Origin: CATOSD01 sp965203135
GTDB taxonomy: Bacteria; Chloroflexota; Dehalococcoidia; Lucifugimonadales; CATOSD01
Assembly (NCBI GenBank): GCA_965203135.1
Contig: CBDBBO010000001.1
Span: 2,020,821 to 2,084,820 of the forward strand
Direction of reading: 5' to 3'
DNA: 64,000 nucleotides
Below, in pieces: positions 1 through 8,751 of this stretch. Both the position numbers and the translations under genes were made by a program. Numbering within the stretch: the stretch's first letter is position 1; each line of letters opens with the position of its first letter. Under the pieces are notes generated by a model that saw only the letters and a list, made by a program, of their open reading frames with translations, did not search any database and was not told where the DNA came from.

Positions 1-166
1 TTGGCGGGTGCTAGGGCTGTGCTGAGTCGAAGGTGGTGCCTAAACTGCAAAAAAAGGCCATCAAACTCGGTTATCCACATCAACCTGCCTCTTGTGTGGT
101 AGTTCCACAAATCTAATTTGCATCACGCGTTTGATGGGAGAGGGTTAGGGTGAGGGTGCCCGCCCC
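1..166. other. gene-free left edge with partial dispersed repeat
   Basis: No gene is visible. A G-rich tract at about 133-157 (GGGAGAGGGTTAGGGTGAGG) resembles one arm of the hairpin repeat found at six other places in the window. A perfect match to the E. coli DnaA box TTATCCACA lies at 71-79, but it is single and has no AT-rich neighbour, so it is not called as an origin. Confidence 0.4.
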
Positions 167-1927
167 CTACTCCTCTTCCTCCAGCGTGCTCGTGTCCCCC
201 TCCGGCAGACCCAACTCCCGCGCCTTCAACAGCCGCCGCATGATCTTCCCGCTCCGCGTCTTCGGCAAACCGGGAATGAAGTCTATCTCGCGCGGCGCAA
301 CCGCCGCGTTCAGCTTCGACCGCGCGAACCGCATGATGTCACGCCGCAGCTCCGGCGTCTCCTCGTAGCCGTCTTTCAGCGACACGAACGCCTTGACCAC
401 TTCCATCGCTATCGGGTCGGGCTTGCCGATGACGCCTGCCTCCGCCACCGCCTCATGCTCGATAAGCGCGCTCTCCACCTCGAAAGGCCCCACCAGGTGC
501 CCCGCCGTGTTGATAACGTCGTCCGCCCGCCCCACGAACCAGAAGTAGCCGTCCTCATCCACCCGCGCCGTATCGCCCGTGATGTACCAGCCCTTCTTGA
601 ACCGCGAGTTGTACATCTCCAGGTTCTGCCAGTACTGGTGGAACATTGAGGGCCAGCCTGGACGGACGACCAGGTTGCCGTCCTCGCCCACCGGCACCGG
701 GTCGAAGTTCTCGTCCACGATTCCCAGTTGAACGCCCGGAATCGGACGCCCCATCGAACCGGGCTTGATGGGCATGGATGCGTAGTTCGCGCACATTATC
801 GCGCCCGTCTCCGTCTGCCACCAGTTGTCGTGGAAGGCGTGCCCGATAACCTCGTGCCCCCAGACCACCGCCTCGGGATTCAAAGGCTCGCCCACACTCG
901 CCGTGAACCGTAGCGAAGACAGATCGTACCGCTTCGGTATCTCGTCTCCCGCCTTCATCAGCATCCTTATGGCCGTAGGCGCCGTGTACCAGACAGTCAC
1001 CTTGTGCTTCTCTATCTGCTCGTACCACGCGCTCGCCCGGAATCCGCCCTCGTAGATGAGCTGCGTAACCCCGTTCGTCCACGGCGCCAGCATCCCGTAA
1101 GACGTGCCCGTCACCCAGCCCGGATCCGCCGTGCACCAGTACACGTCCTCCTCGTGCAGGTCCAGCGCCCATTTGCCGGTCGCGTACTGCTGCACCACCG
1201 CCTGGTGACGGTGCACCGCCCCCTTCGGCTTGCCTGTCGTCCCGGACGTGTAGTGCATTATCGAGAAATCGTACTGCGACGTGTTCACCGTCGTGAAATT
1301 CGCCGACGCCTTGCCCATCTCCTCGTAGTAGTCCAAGTCCTGCGAGTGTATCGGCAGCGGGTCGCGCCCGTCCTTGTTGACGATGATGATGTGCTGCAGG
1401 TCGAACAACTCCGGTATGATGTGCTCGATTCGCCGCCGCAAGTCCGGCTGCGTGACCAGCACCTTCGCCCCGCTGTCCTGCAGCCGGTCCCTCACCGGGT
1501 CCGGCCCGAACGCCGAAAACAGCGGCCCCGCGATAGCCCCAGCCTTTAGTATGCCGAAGACCGATATGAACTGTTCCGGCAGCCTGTCCATGAACGTGAA
1601 CACCCGGTCACCCGTCTGTATGCCGAGGCTCTTCAGCACATTGGCGAACTTGTCAGTCTCGCGCTTCATGTCGCCGAAGGTGTAATCCTCGCGCTCGCCG
1701 TTCTTGCCTTCCCAAATCATGGCCAGCTTGTCGCGCTTGCGGCCATTGGCGTGGCGATCGATCGCTTCGTGCGCCTTGTTCAGCCCGCCCCCCGGCAGCC
1801 AGTCAAGCTCGCCGTAAACCTGCTGCCAGTCGAACTCTGCCCGTGTCTCGGCATATTCGAGATTCGGCTTGACGGGCATCTCGTCTCGTCTTGGCTTGTG
1901 GATAGTGGGAAAGGAAGAGGTGGTCAT
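167..1927 (-). CDS. acsA: AMP-forming acetate/acyl-CoA synthetase
   Basis: Activates a short carboxylic acid, probably acetate, to its CoA thioester in the cytoplasm through an acyl-adenylate. The 586-residue protein carries the ATP-binding core YTSGTTGKPKG (about residues 226-236), the TGD...GYFWFVGRADD region that begins the mobile C-terminal domain, and the PKTRSGKIMRR motif with the adenylation lysine near residue 561. The length fits the shorter AcsA type (about 570 residues) better than the 650-residue Acs. The ATG follows GGAGG by 7 bases. It lies 36 bp behind the CocE hydrolase gene on the same strand, so the two are probably co-transcribed. Substrate is inferred from the family; propionate or another short acid is possible. 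Confidence 0.88.
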   Translation of the reverse strand: MTTSSFPTIHKPRRDEMPVKPNLEYAETRAEFDWQQVYGELDWLPGGGLNKAHEAIDRHANGRKRDKLAMIWEGKNGEREDYTFGDMKRETDKFANVLKSLGIQTGDRVFTFMDRLPEQFISVFGILKAGAIAGPLFSAFGPDPVRDRLQDSGAKVLVTQPDLRRRIEHIIPELFDLQHIIIVNKDGRDPLPIHSQDLDYYEEMGKASANFTTVNTSQYDFSIMHYTSGTTGKPKGAVHRHQAVVQQYATGKWALDLHEEDVYWCTADPGWVTGTSYGMLAPWTNGVTQLIYEGGFRASAWYEQIEKHKVTVWYTAPTAIRMLMKAGDEIPKRYDLSSLRFTASVGEPLNPEAVVWGHEVIGHAFHDNWWQTETGAIMCANYASMPIKPGSMGRPIPGVQLGIVDENFDPVPVGEDGNLVVRPGWPSMFHQYWQNLEMYNSRFKKGWYITGDTARVDEDGYFWFVGRADDVINTAGHLVGPFEVESALIEHEAVAEAGVIGKPDPIAMEVVKAFVSLKDGYEETPELRRDIMRFARSKLNAAVAPREIDFIPGLPKTRSGKIMRRLLKARELGLPEGDTSTLEEEE

Positions 1928-1963
1928 TGTTCGTCCTCCATAAGCTGTTGGGCCGCAGGTCCT

Positions 1964-3715
1964 CTAGCCGCGCGGCACGACCGGCAGCGTTATGTGCGAC
2001 GGGTACTCCGCCGTGTGGTACACCGTCTGCAGCGCCGAAACGAAGTCGCCGTCCGTGCCGATGGGCTCGCCCGTGTTCGTGTTGCGGTCGAAGCGCGGGA
2101 AGTTGCTGCTCGAGATCTCCACCCGGATCTGGTGACCCTTCTTGAACAGGTTGCTGGTCGCCCACAGGTCGATGTTGTACTCGTACACCTGACCCGGCCG
2201 GATCAGGCTCGCCGGAGACCTCGGCTTGCGATAGCGCGCCCGGATGATCCCGTCGGTCAGGTTGCGGGCGTACCCGTCGGGTGATACGTCCACCAGCTTC
2301 CCGGTGAAGTCCGTGTCCCTGGCCGAGCTCGATGCGTACAGCGTCACCCGCACCGGCCCCGTCACCTCCGTGTCCCGCTCCAGCGGCGGCGTGGAGTACA
2401 CCAGCACGTCCGGGCGCGCCTCCACAGGCCGCTGGTCGTACGCCCCGGAAGCCATGAACGCCGGATCGCAGCAAAGCTGCCCGCCCCGCGTCGGTGCGGG
2501 GTCCAGCGGGTTGTACGCGAACACGTCGGGCGGCTCGGAGTTCGGCGAGTCCAGGCTCAGCGCCCCGTCGCCGTTCAGCGTGTTGGCCTTGCCTCCGCTC
2601 CGCAAGTAGTACCGTGTGTCCACGGCCCGCTCCAGCGGCCAGCCGTCCTCCTGCCGCCACACGTTCTCGCCCATCACGAATATCCGCACCGGCGGCTGGT
2701 CCACGAACCCGTTGTCCTCGCCCTTCAGCCAGTAGTCATAGTGCGAGAGAATCTGACCCTGAAGGTCCAGTGCCAGCGCCGCCGCCCGCGTCCCGAAGTT
2801 GTGCTCCCCGGATACGCTAGCCGGCGACCCACCGTGAATCCACGGGCCTATCACCAGCTTCTGCCCCCGCCGCGCGTCCTCTGTCGCTCCCAGCTTGCTC
2901 ATGCGCACGTAGTTGCGTATGGTGCCGCCCAGGAAGATGTCGTACCAGCCGCCGAAGTTGAACGCCGGCACCTCGATTTCAGCGTGCGACTCCTCTATCG
3001 ACACCGCCTTCCAGTAGTCGTCGTACTCCGGATGAGCCATCCAATCGTAGTAGTATGGCGCGAGTCCGCCCTGCAGATCCGGAACGTCCTTCATGGGCAG
3101 GTGAGCGAAGCCCGTGTTCAGGTCGTCCTTGGCCCGGATGATGCTCTCCAGCCCCTCGTCGTCAAGGGGCAGGCGACGCGACAGGTTGCCCCAGTTGGCC
3201 GCTGTTAGCGCACCTACGGTCCAGGAGAGGTTGAAGCCAAGCTCGAACGCGCCGCCCTGCCACGCCCAGCCCTCCTGGTAGTTGGAGGCCGTCACGCCCG
3301 GCGCTATGCCCTTGAGCGACGGCGGCTTGGACTTCGCCGCCAGCCACTGCGTCGCCCCGACGTAGGAGACGCCGTACATGCCCACCTTGCCCGTACACCA
3401 CGGCTGCGAAGCGAGCCACTCCACCGAGTCATGTCCATCGTTTATCTCGTTGACGAAGGTGTAGAACTCGCCCTCCGAGTTGTACCGCCCCCGCACGTCC
3501 TGGATCGCGACAGCGTAGCCGCGCGACGCCGCCATGACAGCATCCAGCGTTCCGCCTCGGCTGCCCACCGAGCTCTTGTCGTACGGCGTGCGCTGCAACA
3601 GGCCGGGAAAGGCGCCGTCGGCGTCCGGCCGGAAGACGTCCACGTAGGTCTTCGTGCCGTCCCTGAGCTTCAGCTCCAGGTTGGATTCGAACTTTACCGA
3701 ATACGTCTCGGCCAT
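1964..3715 (-). CDS. CocE/NonD family serine hydrolase (X-Pro dipeptidyl-peptidase-like)
   Basis: An alpha/beta-hydrolase of the CocE/NonD family, whose members hydrolyse esters or acyl-dipeptide substrates. The 583-residue product has the family N-terminus (a short beta lead, then RTPYDKSS), the nucleophile motif GVSYVG with Ser117, and the C-terminal jelly-roll domain with SPDGYARNLTDGIIRARYRK. ATG at 3715 is preferred to an upstream ATG because GGAGG stands 8 bases before it. It is the first gene of a likely two-gene operon with the acyl-CoA synthetase, so an acid released here could be activated next; that link is inference. A paralogue of similar length lies at 59504-61363. Confidence 0.85.
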   Translation of the reverse strand: MAETYSVKFESNLELKLRDGTKTYVDVFRPDADGAFPGLLQRTPYDKSSVGSRGGTLDAVMAASRGYAVAIQDVRGRYNSEGEFYTFVNEINDGHDSVEWLASQPWCTGKVGMYGVSYVGATQWLAAKSKPPSLKGIAPGVTASNYQEGWAWQGGAFELGFNLSWTVGALTAANWGNLSRRLPLDDEGLESIIRAKDDLNTGFAHLPMKDVPDLQGGLAPYYYDWMAHPEYDDYWKAVSIEESHAEIEVPAFNFGGWYDIFLGGTIRNYVRMSKLGATEDARRGQKLVIGPWIHGGSPASVSGEHNFGTRAAALALDLQGQILSHYDYWLKGEDNGFVDQPPVRIFVMGENVWRQEDGWPLERAVDTRYYLRSGGKANTLNGDGALSLDSPNSEPPDVFAYNPLDPAPTRGGQLCCDPAFMASGAYDQRPVEARPDVLVYSTPPLERDTEVTGPVRVTLYASSSARDTDFTGKLVDVSPDGYARNLTDGIIRARYRKPRSPASLIRPGQVYEYNIDLWATSNLFKKGHQIRVEISSSNFPRFDRNTNTGEPIGTDGDFVSALQTVYHTAEYPSHITLPVVPRG

Positions 3716-3758
3716 CGTCCTGCCCTCCGTTCGATTGTCATTCACGCCGTCCGCTCGG

Positions 3759-3787
3759 AATGTAGCACACGCATGTTGGCGTAGCAA
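3759..3787 (-). promoter_or_regulatory. promoter of the CocE-acsA operon
   Basis: On the minus strand TTGCTA, 17 bp, TACATT, with TGC directly before the -10 (extended -10). The start would fall about 40 bases upstream of the hydrolase ATG at 3715. Confidence 0.5.
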
Positions 3788-3789
3788 CC

Positions 3790-3819
3790 TTGAGCGGCCT
3801 CACCCGCGCATAGTACAAT
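3790..3819 (+). promoter_or_regulatory. tRNA-Thr promoter
   Basis: TTGAGC, 18 bp, TACAAT on the plus strand. The predicted start is about 10 bases before the mature 5' end of the tRNA. It is back-to-back with the promoter of the CocE operon. Confidence 0.5.
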
Positions 3820-3836
3820 ACCCATGTTGCCGGAAC

Positions 3837-3912
3837 GCCAACGTAGCTCAGCCGGTAGAGCAGCGGTTTCGTAAACCGCAGGTCGGTGGTTCGAGTCCAC
3901 TCGTTGGCTCCA
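3837..3912 (+). tRNA. tRNA-Thr(CGT)
   Basis: A full cloverleaf can be folded. The 7-bp acceptor stem GCCAACG/CGTTGGC is perfect, the anticodon stem GCGGT/ACCGC encloses the loop TTCGTAA with anticodon CGT (reads ACG, threonine), and the T-arm holds GTTCGAGTC. CCA is encoded at 3910-3912. The stop codon of the convergent MFS gene begins on the next base. Confidence 0.96.
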
Positions 3913-5223
3913 TCAACTCTCCTGTTCTCGCCGGGACGCATCCTCCTCTGCGCTTCTGCTCCGCTTGCCCGCTTCCCTCCTTCGCGGTGGCCTCGTGAAC
4001 AGCAATATCAGCGCGGTCACGGCCCCCAGTACGGCGAACGTCAGGTACGCTGCGTGGTAGCTGCCCCTCCAGTCGAATATGATCCCTGAGAACAACACTG
4101 CCAGGGCCTGCCCGCCCGAGGCGAACGGCTCGGTCACCCCGCGTATGACTCCGATCGAAGAGCGCCCGAAGTAGTTGGCGAACGCCACCGGCGGCACCAC
4201 CAGGATCCCCCCGATCGATGCCCCCAGCATGGACGAGTACACCAGCGCCTCGACAACGGTGTCCGCATTCGCCACCAGCGCCACGCCCGCCGTCATCAAC
4301 ACAGCCACCGCCGCGAACACGTACCGCACCGGCGCGCGATCCGCCAACCATCCCCACACCAAGCTCGCCGCGCCGGTGGACATCGCGTTGACGCTCACTG
4401 CGAGTGCCGCAATCCCGGCGTCCAGGCCCTGGTCCCTGAAGAACGCTCCAACGTGCACGTTCGTGCCTGCCTGGATCATGAACACGAAGCCCCCTGCCAG
4501 CGCGAGCAGCCAGAGCGCCGGCGTTCGCACCGCGTCGGCCAGCGTCCAGGTCGGGTCGAGGCTGGGGTCGGTAGCCGTACCGGCTGCTGGATCGGTGGAC
4601 TTGCCGTCCGGGCGCAGGCCTGCGTCCTCGGGGTTTTGCACAATCAGCATGGCGGGCACCAGCGCCACGGCGAGCACAATCGCGCCCAATACGAGCCAGG
4701 CGTCCTGCCAGCCGCTCCGGGCAATGACGAGACCGGCTACGAACGGGAACGTGGTCATGCCGGCGGCGTGCGACAGGAACAGAACTCCGGTCGCGCGCCC
4801 GCGACGCTCGATGAACCAGCGAGACACCGCCACCGATGAGCCGATCTTGATAGGACTCGAGAACATCGACCGCGCTATGCCGTATGCGATGTAGAATGCC
4901 AGCGGCGCCGTGGCCCACGACAGGAACATGACCGACAGCCCGAGCGCCAGCACGCTGCTCGCCAGCACCACGCGGATGCCGTACCGGTCCGTGAGCCAAC
5001 CGATCAGCGGCGACTGCACCGTCGCCACAAGCCCGCCGACGCTGGCGGCCCCGGCGATGAGCGTTCGGCTCCATCCCAGGTCCTGCGAGATGGGGTAGAT
5101 GAACACGGACATGGTGAGGCTTGCCGCGGCGTTGGACGCGAACTGCGCCGCGCTTGCGCCGTACAGCACCACCCAGCCGTAGAAGAACGGGGTGCGTCTC
5201 GCAAGGCGGGTTGCTAACTGCAA
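3913..5223 (-). CDS. MFS transporter
   Basis: A major facilitator superfamily permease of 436 residues, the usual size for 12 membrane helices. It opens FFYGWVVLYGASAAQF, as in the oxalate/formate antiporter-like and monocarboxylate MFS groups, and contains the loop-2 signature GWLTDRYGIR after helix 2. A hydrophilic central loop of about 35 residues (EDAGLRPDGKSTDPAAG...) separates the two six-helix halves. The C-terminus is highly charged. The first codon is TTG with no clear ribosome site, so the start is uncertain. It ends directly against tRNA-Thr. A role in uptake or export of an organic acid is plausible from the neighbouring acyl-CoA genes but not proven. Confidence 0.8.
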   Translation of the reverse strand: MQLATRLARRTPFFYGWVVLYGASAAQFASNAAASLTMSVFIYPISQDLGWSRTLIAGAASVGGLVATVQSPLIGWLTDRYGIRVVLASSVLALGLSVMFLSWATAPLAFYIAYGIARSMFSSPIKIGSSVAVSRWFIERRGRATGVLFLSHAAGMTTFPFVAGLVIARSGWQDAWLVLGAIVLAVALVPAMLIVQNPEDAGLRPDGKSTDPAAGTATDPSLDPTWTLADAVRTPALWLLALAGGFVFMIQAGTNVHVGAFFRDQGLDAGIAALAVSVNAMSTGAASLVWGWLADRAPVRYVFAAVAVLMTAGVALVANADTVVEALVYSSMLGASIGGILVVPPVAFANYFGRSSIGVIRGVTEPFASGGQALAVLFSGIIFDWRGSYHAAYLTFAVLGAVTALILLFTRPPRRREAGKRSRSAEEDASRREQES

Positions 5224-5417
5224 TTGATGCGTTTGGGGTCGCGCGGAGCGAAGGCCACTCAGTACCGGCTCGGGGAGCGGGACTCCGGGCGCGCGGCGGA
5301 TGTAGAGTCACGGGGATGCTATCATCGGGCATCCTGGACAGTCAACGCGCCGCCAGTTTGCCGCCACGCACTGAGATTGGTAAGGTAGTGGGACCCCTGC
5401 CCGGAGCAACAGACGAC

Positions 5418-5843
5418 ATGCCCACAGATACCTCGATTGTGAAGCGCCTCCTCGAAGAGCTACTCGCCCTGAAGGGAATGCTCGTCGTCGTGGATTCCGG
5501 CGGCGCTGTTGCGGAGCTTCACCCGCCGGACGGGATGAAGCCCGAGTTCGAGGACGACTGGGCGATGCTGGAAGCCGGTTCGTGGCACGTTCACCTGAAC
5601 CTGCCAAAGATCGACGGGGTACAGTTCGTGGAGGCCGCGGACAACTTCCACAGCTTCCCCAAAATGTACTACGTGCGCATGTCGGATGAGGACGGCGGCA
5701 CCACCATCCGCTTCTACTTTCCCAACCCCTGGCTTGACGACGACGAGAATCCCGCCGACTTCCAGCCTGAGAAGCTGAAGCTGTTCGAGGGTGTCAGGGA
5801 CCGTTATGTCGGCAGCGGCGGCGTGGTGTTCGTGCGGCGCTAG
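5418..5843 (+). CDS. hypothetical protein
   Basis: A 141-residue cytoplasmic protein that I do not recognise. Beginning at ATG 5418 (GGAG 11 bases upstream), it has a short leucine-rich helix (SIVKRLLEELLALKG), an acidic middle with LHPPDGMKPEFEDDW, and an aromatic beta-rich half with YYVRMSDEDGGTTIRFYFPNPW. No signal peptide or membrane helix is seen. The frame is open further upstream to 5121, but that part overlaps the MFS gene and has no ribosome site. It is convergent with the MmgE/PrpD gene, leaving 6 bases between the stops. Codon use matches its neighbours. Confidence 0.62.
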   Translation: MPTDTSIVKRLLEELLALKGMLVVVDSGGAVAELHPPDGMKPEFEDDWAMLEAGSWHVHLNLPKIDGVQFVEAADNFHSFPKMYYVRMSDEDGGTTIRFYFPNPWLDDDENPADFQPEKLKLFEGVRDRYVGSGGVVFVRR

Positions 5844-5849
5844 GCCCGA

Positions 5850-7175
5850 TCACGGACCGCCGACGAGCCGCATAAGCTCCGAAAGGTCATCCTGCTCGTC
5901 GAGGCGCTCCAGCAGCACGATGAGGCGCCCCGTTTCCGCGGGGCCATGTATCGTCCGAACGCAGGTCCTCGCTTTCGCCAGCCGCTCTTCGACGCTCATC
6001 GGATTGGCCATCGCCCCCCGGAAGTGGTCGCACGTATAGCTCACCTCCGAGCCGTCGTGCAGAACCGCCGTGGCAGTCGCCACCTGCGGCTCCGACGACG
6101 GCACGACCCGTACCTTGCCGAGCGTGGTGTCGATGTCGGGGCGGAACCGGCGCTCGTCGGTGAAGGTGTCTATCCCAACTTTGCCGTCAACAAGCGCCAC
6201 AGCAGCGCAGTACTCCACGCTGAACTTCCCGTCCAGACCGCTCCTGGGCACGGATGCCGAGTGGCCCCTGTCCCGCACCGCCAGCGTAAGCGTCCGGACC
6301 ATGTCCGCGTTCAGACCATACTCCCTTCGCAGCCCCAGCACGGCCTCGATGGGACGCTGCATGTGGACCTGCGCCGGGAAGCGCTTGATGTCGTAGCCCG
6401 GATCGGTCAGCCGGAACGTCTCGCCCAAGCCTGATGTCAGCGCGCCCCAATCGACCCTTCCTCCGAACAGAGCGTCCGCGTAGCCGTTGGTCTCCTCCAG
6501 GATGTGCTCAGTGCTCTCGAAGCCGGCCTGCGCGAGCAGCGCGGACTCCACGCCCATCCTCGCGGCGTTGCCCGGATGCGTAGACTTCACCATGGTGCCC
6601 GTGTTCGCCGTCAGCCCGCCCGTCCGTGACGCGGCGATGCCAAGCGCCATGTGGGTTTGGTGGGCATCGAGACCCAGCGTCTTCGCCGCCGCGGCCGCGC
6701 CGCCCAGGGGCCCGACAAGCCCAGGCGGATGATATGCGGGGTTGGAGGCGGCAGCCGATGCAGCCCTGATGCGGCCCTGCACTTCCCAGCCCAGCACGTA
6801 GCTCGTGATGATAGTCTTGCCGTCGACGCCGTTCTGCTCGCCCAGCGCCAGCGCGGCGGGAAGACACGACGACGTGCCGTGCGTTGGAGGGTCTCCCTGG
6901 ATCTCGAAGTCGAGGCAGTGGCCGAACACGCCGTTCGCGAATGCTGCCGATGGCGCGTTGGTCTTGAAGCGGCGCCCCGCCACCGTACAGTGTGGCGCGC
7001 CTCCGAGTTGGCGCACGTAGCCGCTCACTATGTCTGAGAGCGGCTGGCGGGAACCGGCCACCATCACGGAAACACCGTCGGTGATGGCGGCCTTGGCGGC
7101 GTCCACGGCCTCGGCCGGGATATCCTCGTAGCGCAGACTCGCTACGAATCGGGCAAGCTGCTCGGTCGCGCCCAT
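5850..7175 (-). CDS. MmgE/PrpD family protein
   Basis: A 441-residue member of the MmgE/PrpD family, which includes 2-methylcitrate dehydratase and cis-aconitate decarboxylase. The N-terminal all-helical domain carries typical landmarks such as GHCLDFE (about residues 84-90), HGTSSCLPAALALGE and SRTGGLTANTGTMVKSTHPGNAAR. The C-terminal alpha/beta part has the usual GKFSVEYCAAVALVDGKVG. Length is normal (about 450). The exact reaction is unknown; most family members act on small tricarboxylates or similar acids. An AGG-rich ribosome site precedes ATG 7175. The YHS-like gene lies 66 bp upstream on the same strand. A second family member is at 17142-18494. Confidence 0.85.
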   Translation of the reverse strand: MGATEQLARFVASLRYEDIPAEAVDAAKAAITDGVSVMVAGSRQPLSDIVSGYVRQLGGAPHCTVAGRRFKTNAPSAAFANGVFGHCLDFEIQGDPPTHGTSSCLPAALALGEQNGVDGKTIITSYVLGWEVQGRIRAASAAASNPAYHPPGLVGPLGGAAAAAKTLGLDAHQTHMALGIAASRTGGLTANTGTMVKSTHPGNAARMGVESALLAQAGFESTEHILEETNGYADALFGGRVDWGALTSGLGETFRLTDPGYDIKRFPAQVHMQRPIEAVLGLRREYGLNADMVRTLTLAVRDRGHSASVPRSGLDGKFSVEYCAAVALVDGKVGIDTFTDERRFRPDIDTTLGKVRVVPSSEPQVATATAVLHDGSEVSYTCDHFRGAMANPMSVEERLAKARTCVRTIHGPAETGRLIVLLERLDEQDDLSELMRLVGGP

Positions 7176-7241
7176 CTACTCTTCACCTGTCCGGCCCTGT
7201 CGCGCCGGGCGAATACCCGGTGCGGCGTCCGGGCATCTGGC

Positions 7242-7451
7242 CTAGCTACCGGACTGGCTGACGTAGGTGCTGGGGTTGAGAATAAACTTGCTGCTGCAGT
7301 TGAGGGAGCAGAGATAGTACCAGACCCCGTCGAAGAAGCGGCGAGTACCCTTGTCCGGATCGACCTCGGACGCGCCGTAGGCTGTAAGTCCCGTCTGAGC
7401 GCGCGCGGCCTCTTCGTCCACGTCTATCAGGCACACTGGGCAGGTAGCCAT
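7242..7451 (-). CDS. small YHS-like cysteine protein
   Basis: A 69-residue protein with two cysteine pairs, CPVC (C4, C7) and CSLNC (C48, C52), and the ending YYLCSLNCSSKFILNPSTYV. That closely follows the YHS pattern (CPVCG...YYFCSxxCxxxFxxxPxxY), thought to bind a metal. The first pair follows the initiator directly, and the protein is little more than this one domain. A strong ribosome site (AAAGGAGG) stands before ATG 7451. It lies between a dehydrogenase gene and the MmgE/PrpD gene on the same strand, probably one transcript. A metal-delivery or sensor role is only a guess. Confidence 0.75.
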   Translation of the reverse strand: MATCPVCLIDVDEEAARAQTGLTAYGASEVDPDKGTRRFFDGVWYYLCSLNCSSKFILNPSTYVSQSGS

Positions 7452-7541
7452 TGGGCAATCCTCCTTTATTGAGTTCTGCGTGAGCGAGATGACCGTGCTG
7501 AAACGCTCGGCTCTCGCCGGTGGGACACTACCTCCGAGAGA

Positions 7542-8714
7542 CTAGACCGCCACCACGGGCCGCCCCAGCTCCACTTTGCCCTCGTGGGCCAGCAGGGCGG
7601 AGGCCACTCGCGCGCGGTGCTCGTAGGTAGTTCCCAGACGCATCGTCCACGAGCAGACTCGGCGATACCATAGATGCAGGTCGAACTCCATCATGAACCC
7701 GATGCCGCCGTGAATCATCTGGCCGTAGCGCACGATGTTCTCGCACTTCTCGTTGCAGAAGGCCTTAGCCTGCGAGATTTCGACCTGGGCGGGCAGTCCC
7801 TGGTCCAGCTTCCACAGCGCCTCATAGGTGAGCAATTGCCCGCCGTCCACCCACATGATCATGTCGGCGCACATGTGCGAGATGGACTGGAACGCAGCGA
7901 TTGGCCGCCCGAACGCCGTCCGGTTCTTGGCGTACTCGATGGCCATGTCGGCGTCCATGCGAGCCGCCCCCACCATCTGGGCGCACAGCAGCACCGTCGC
8001 CAAGTCGATCATGTCCTGCACTATCGGCCAGCCGCGGTCCGCTTCGCCTACCAGATTGGCCTTGGGCACGCGCACGTTCTCGAACGTGACTTCGCTCTGC
8101 TTGTCCTTGGCCATCGTAAGCAGCGGGATGTGCGAGATGCCCGGGCTGCCGGTGTCGACTATCAGCAGCGAAACGCCTTCGTTGTCCTCGGACTTGGCGG
8201 CGGTGCGCGCTACGACGAGGCACTTGTCGGCAACGACGAAATTGTCCACGAACATCTTGGCGCCGTTCAGCACGTAATCGTCCCCGTCGAGTGTAGCCTC
8301 CAGGTTGATCGCCTCCGGCGTGTACCTGGGCGTCTGCTCGGTGAATGCCCAGGTCAGTATCGAGTCGCCGCTCGCCACGCCGGGCAGCGTATCTTGCTTC
8401 TGCTGCTCGCTTCCCGCGCTGGCGATGGTGAGCGCGGCGACGGATGTCGAGTGGATCGGCAGTGGCGCGAGCGCGCGACCCATCTCCTCGAGCACAATGC
8501 CCAGGTAGGTGATCGGCAGCCCCGAGCCTCCGTACTCCTCGGGCAGCGCGAGGCCGGGCCAACCCAGGTCAACGACCTTGCTCCAAAGCTCGGCCGGGTA
8601 GCCGCGCTCGTCCCTCTCCATGTCGCGGACCAGCGCGGGCGGACATTCCGCCTCAAGAAATTCCCGCGCGCTGTTCTTCACCATCTGCTCTTCTTCGCTC
8701 AGAAGTGTGTCCAT
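7542..8714 (-). CDS. acyl-CoA dehydrogenase
   Basis: A 390-residue flavoprotein of the acyl-CoA dehydrogenase family, which introduces an alpha-beta double bond into an acyl-CoA and passes electrons to ETF. Visible are the N-terminal helical domain (EEEQMVKNSAREFLEAECP), the middle beta-barrel (LTWAFTEQTPRYTPEAINL, then DDYVLNGAKMFVDN) and the C-terminal four-helix domain (YAKNRTAFGRPIAAFQSISH). Length is normal. It lies 37 bp downstream of a second dehydrogenase gene with different helices. Such pairs often form alpha/beta heteromers in steroid or aromatic side-chain catabolism, so a two-subunit enzyme is possible. The substrate is unknown. Confidence 0.88.
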   Translation of the reverse strand: MDTLLSEEEQMVKNSAREFLEAECPPALVRDMERDERGYPAELWSKVVDLGWPGLALPEEYGGSGLPITYLGIVLEEMGRALAPLPIHSTSVAALTIASAGSEQQKQDTLPGVASGDSILTWAFTEQTPRYTPEAINLEATLDGDDYVLNGAKMFVDNFVVADKCLVVARTAAKSEDNEGVSLLIVDTGSPGISHIPLLTMAKDKQSEVTFENVRVPKANLVGEADRGWPIVQDMIDLATVLLCAQMVGAARMDADMAIEYAKNRTAFGRPIAAFQSISHMCADMIMWVDGGQLLTYEALWKLDQGLPAQVEISQAKAFCNEKCENIVRYGQMIHGGIGFMMEFDLHLWYRRVCSWTMRLGTTYEHRARVASALLAHEGKVELGRPVVAV

Positions 8715-8751
8715 TCTCGAAGTACCTCTTGCTTGGGTTGGTTGTAGTCGG

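Noticed and set aside
71..79. Perfect E. coli-type DnaA box TTATCCACA
   Set aside because: Single copy, no cluster, no AT-rich region and no dnaA nearby; about one such match is expected by chance in a window of this size. dnaN is 61 kb away.
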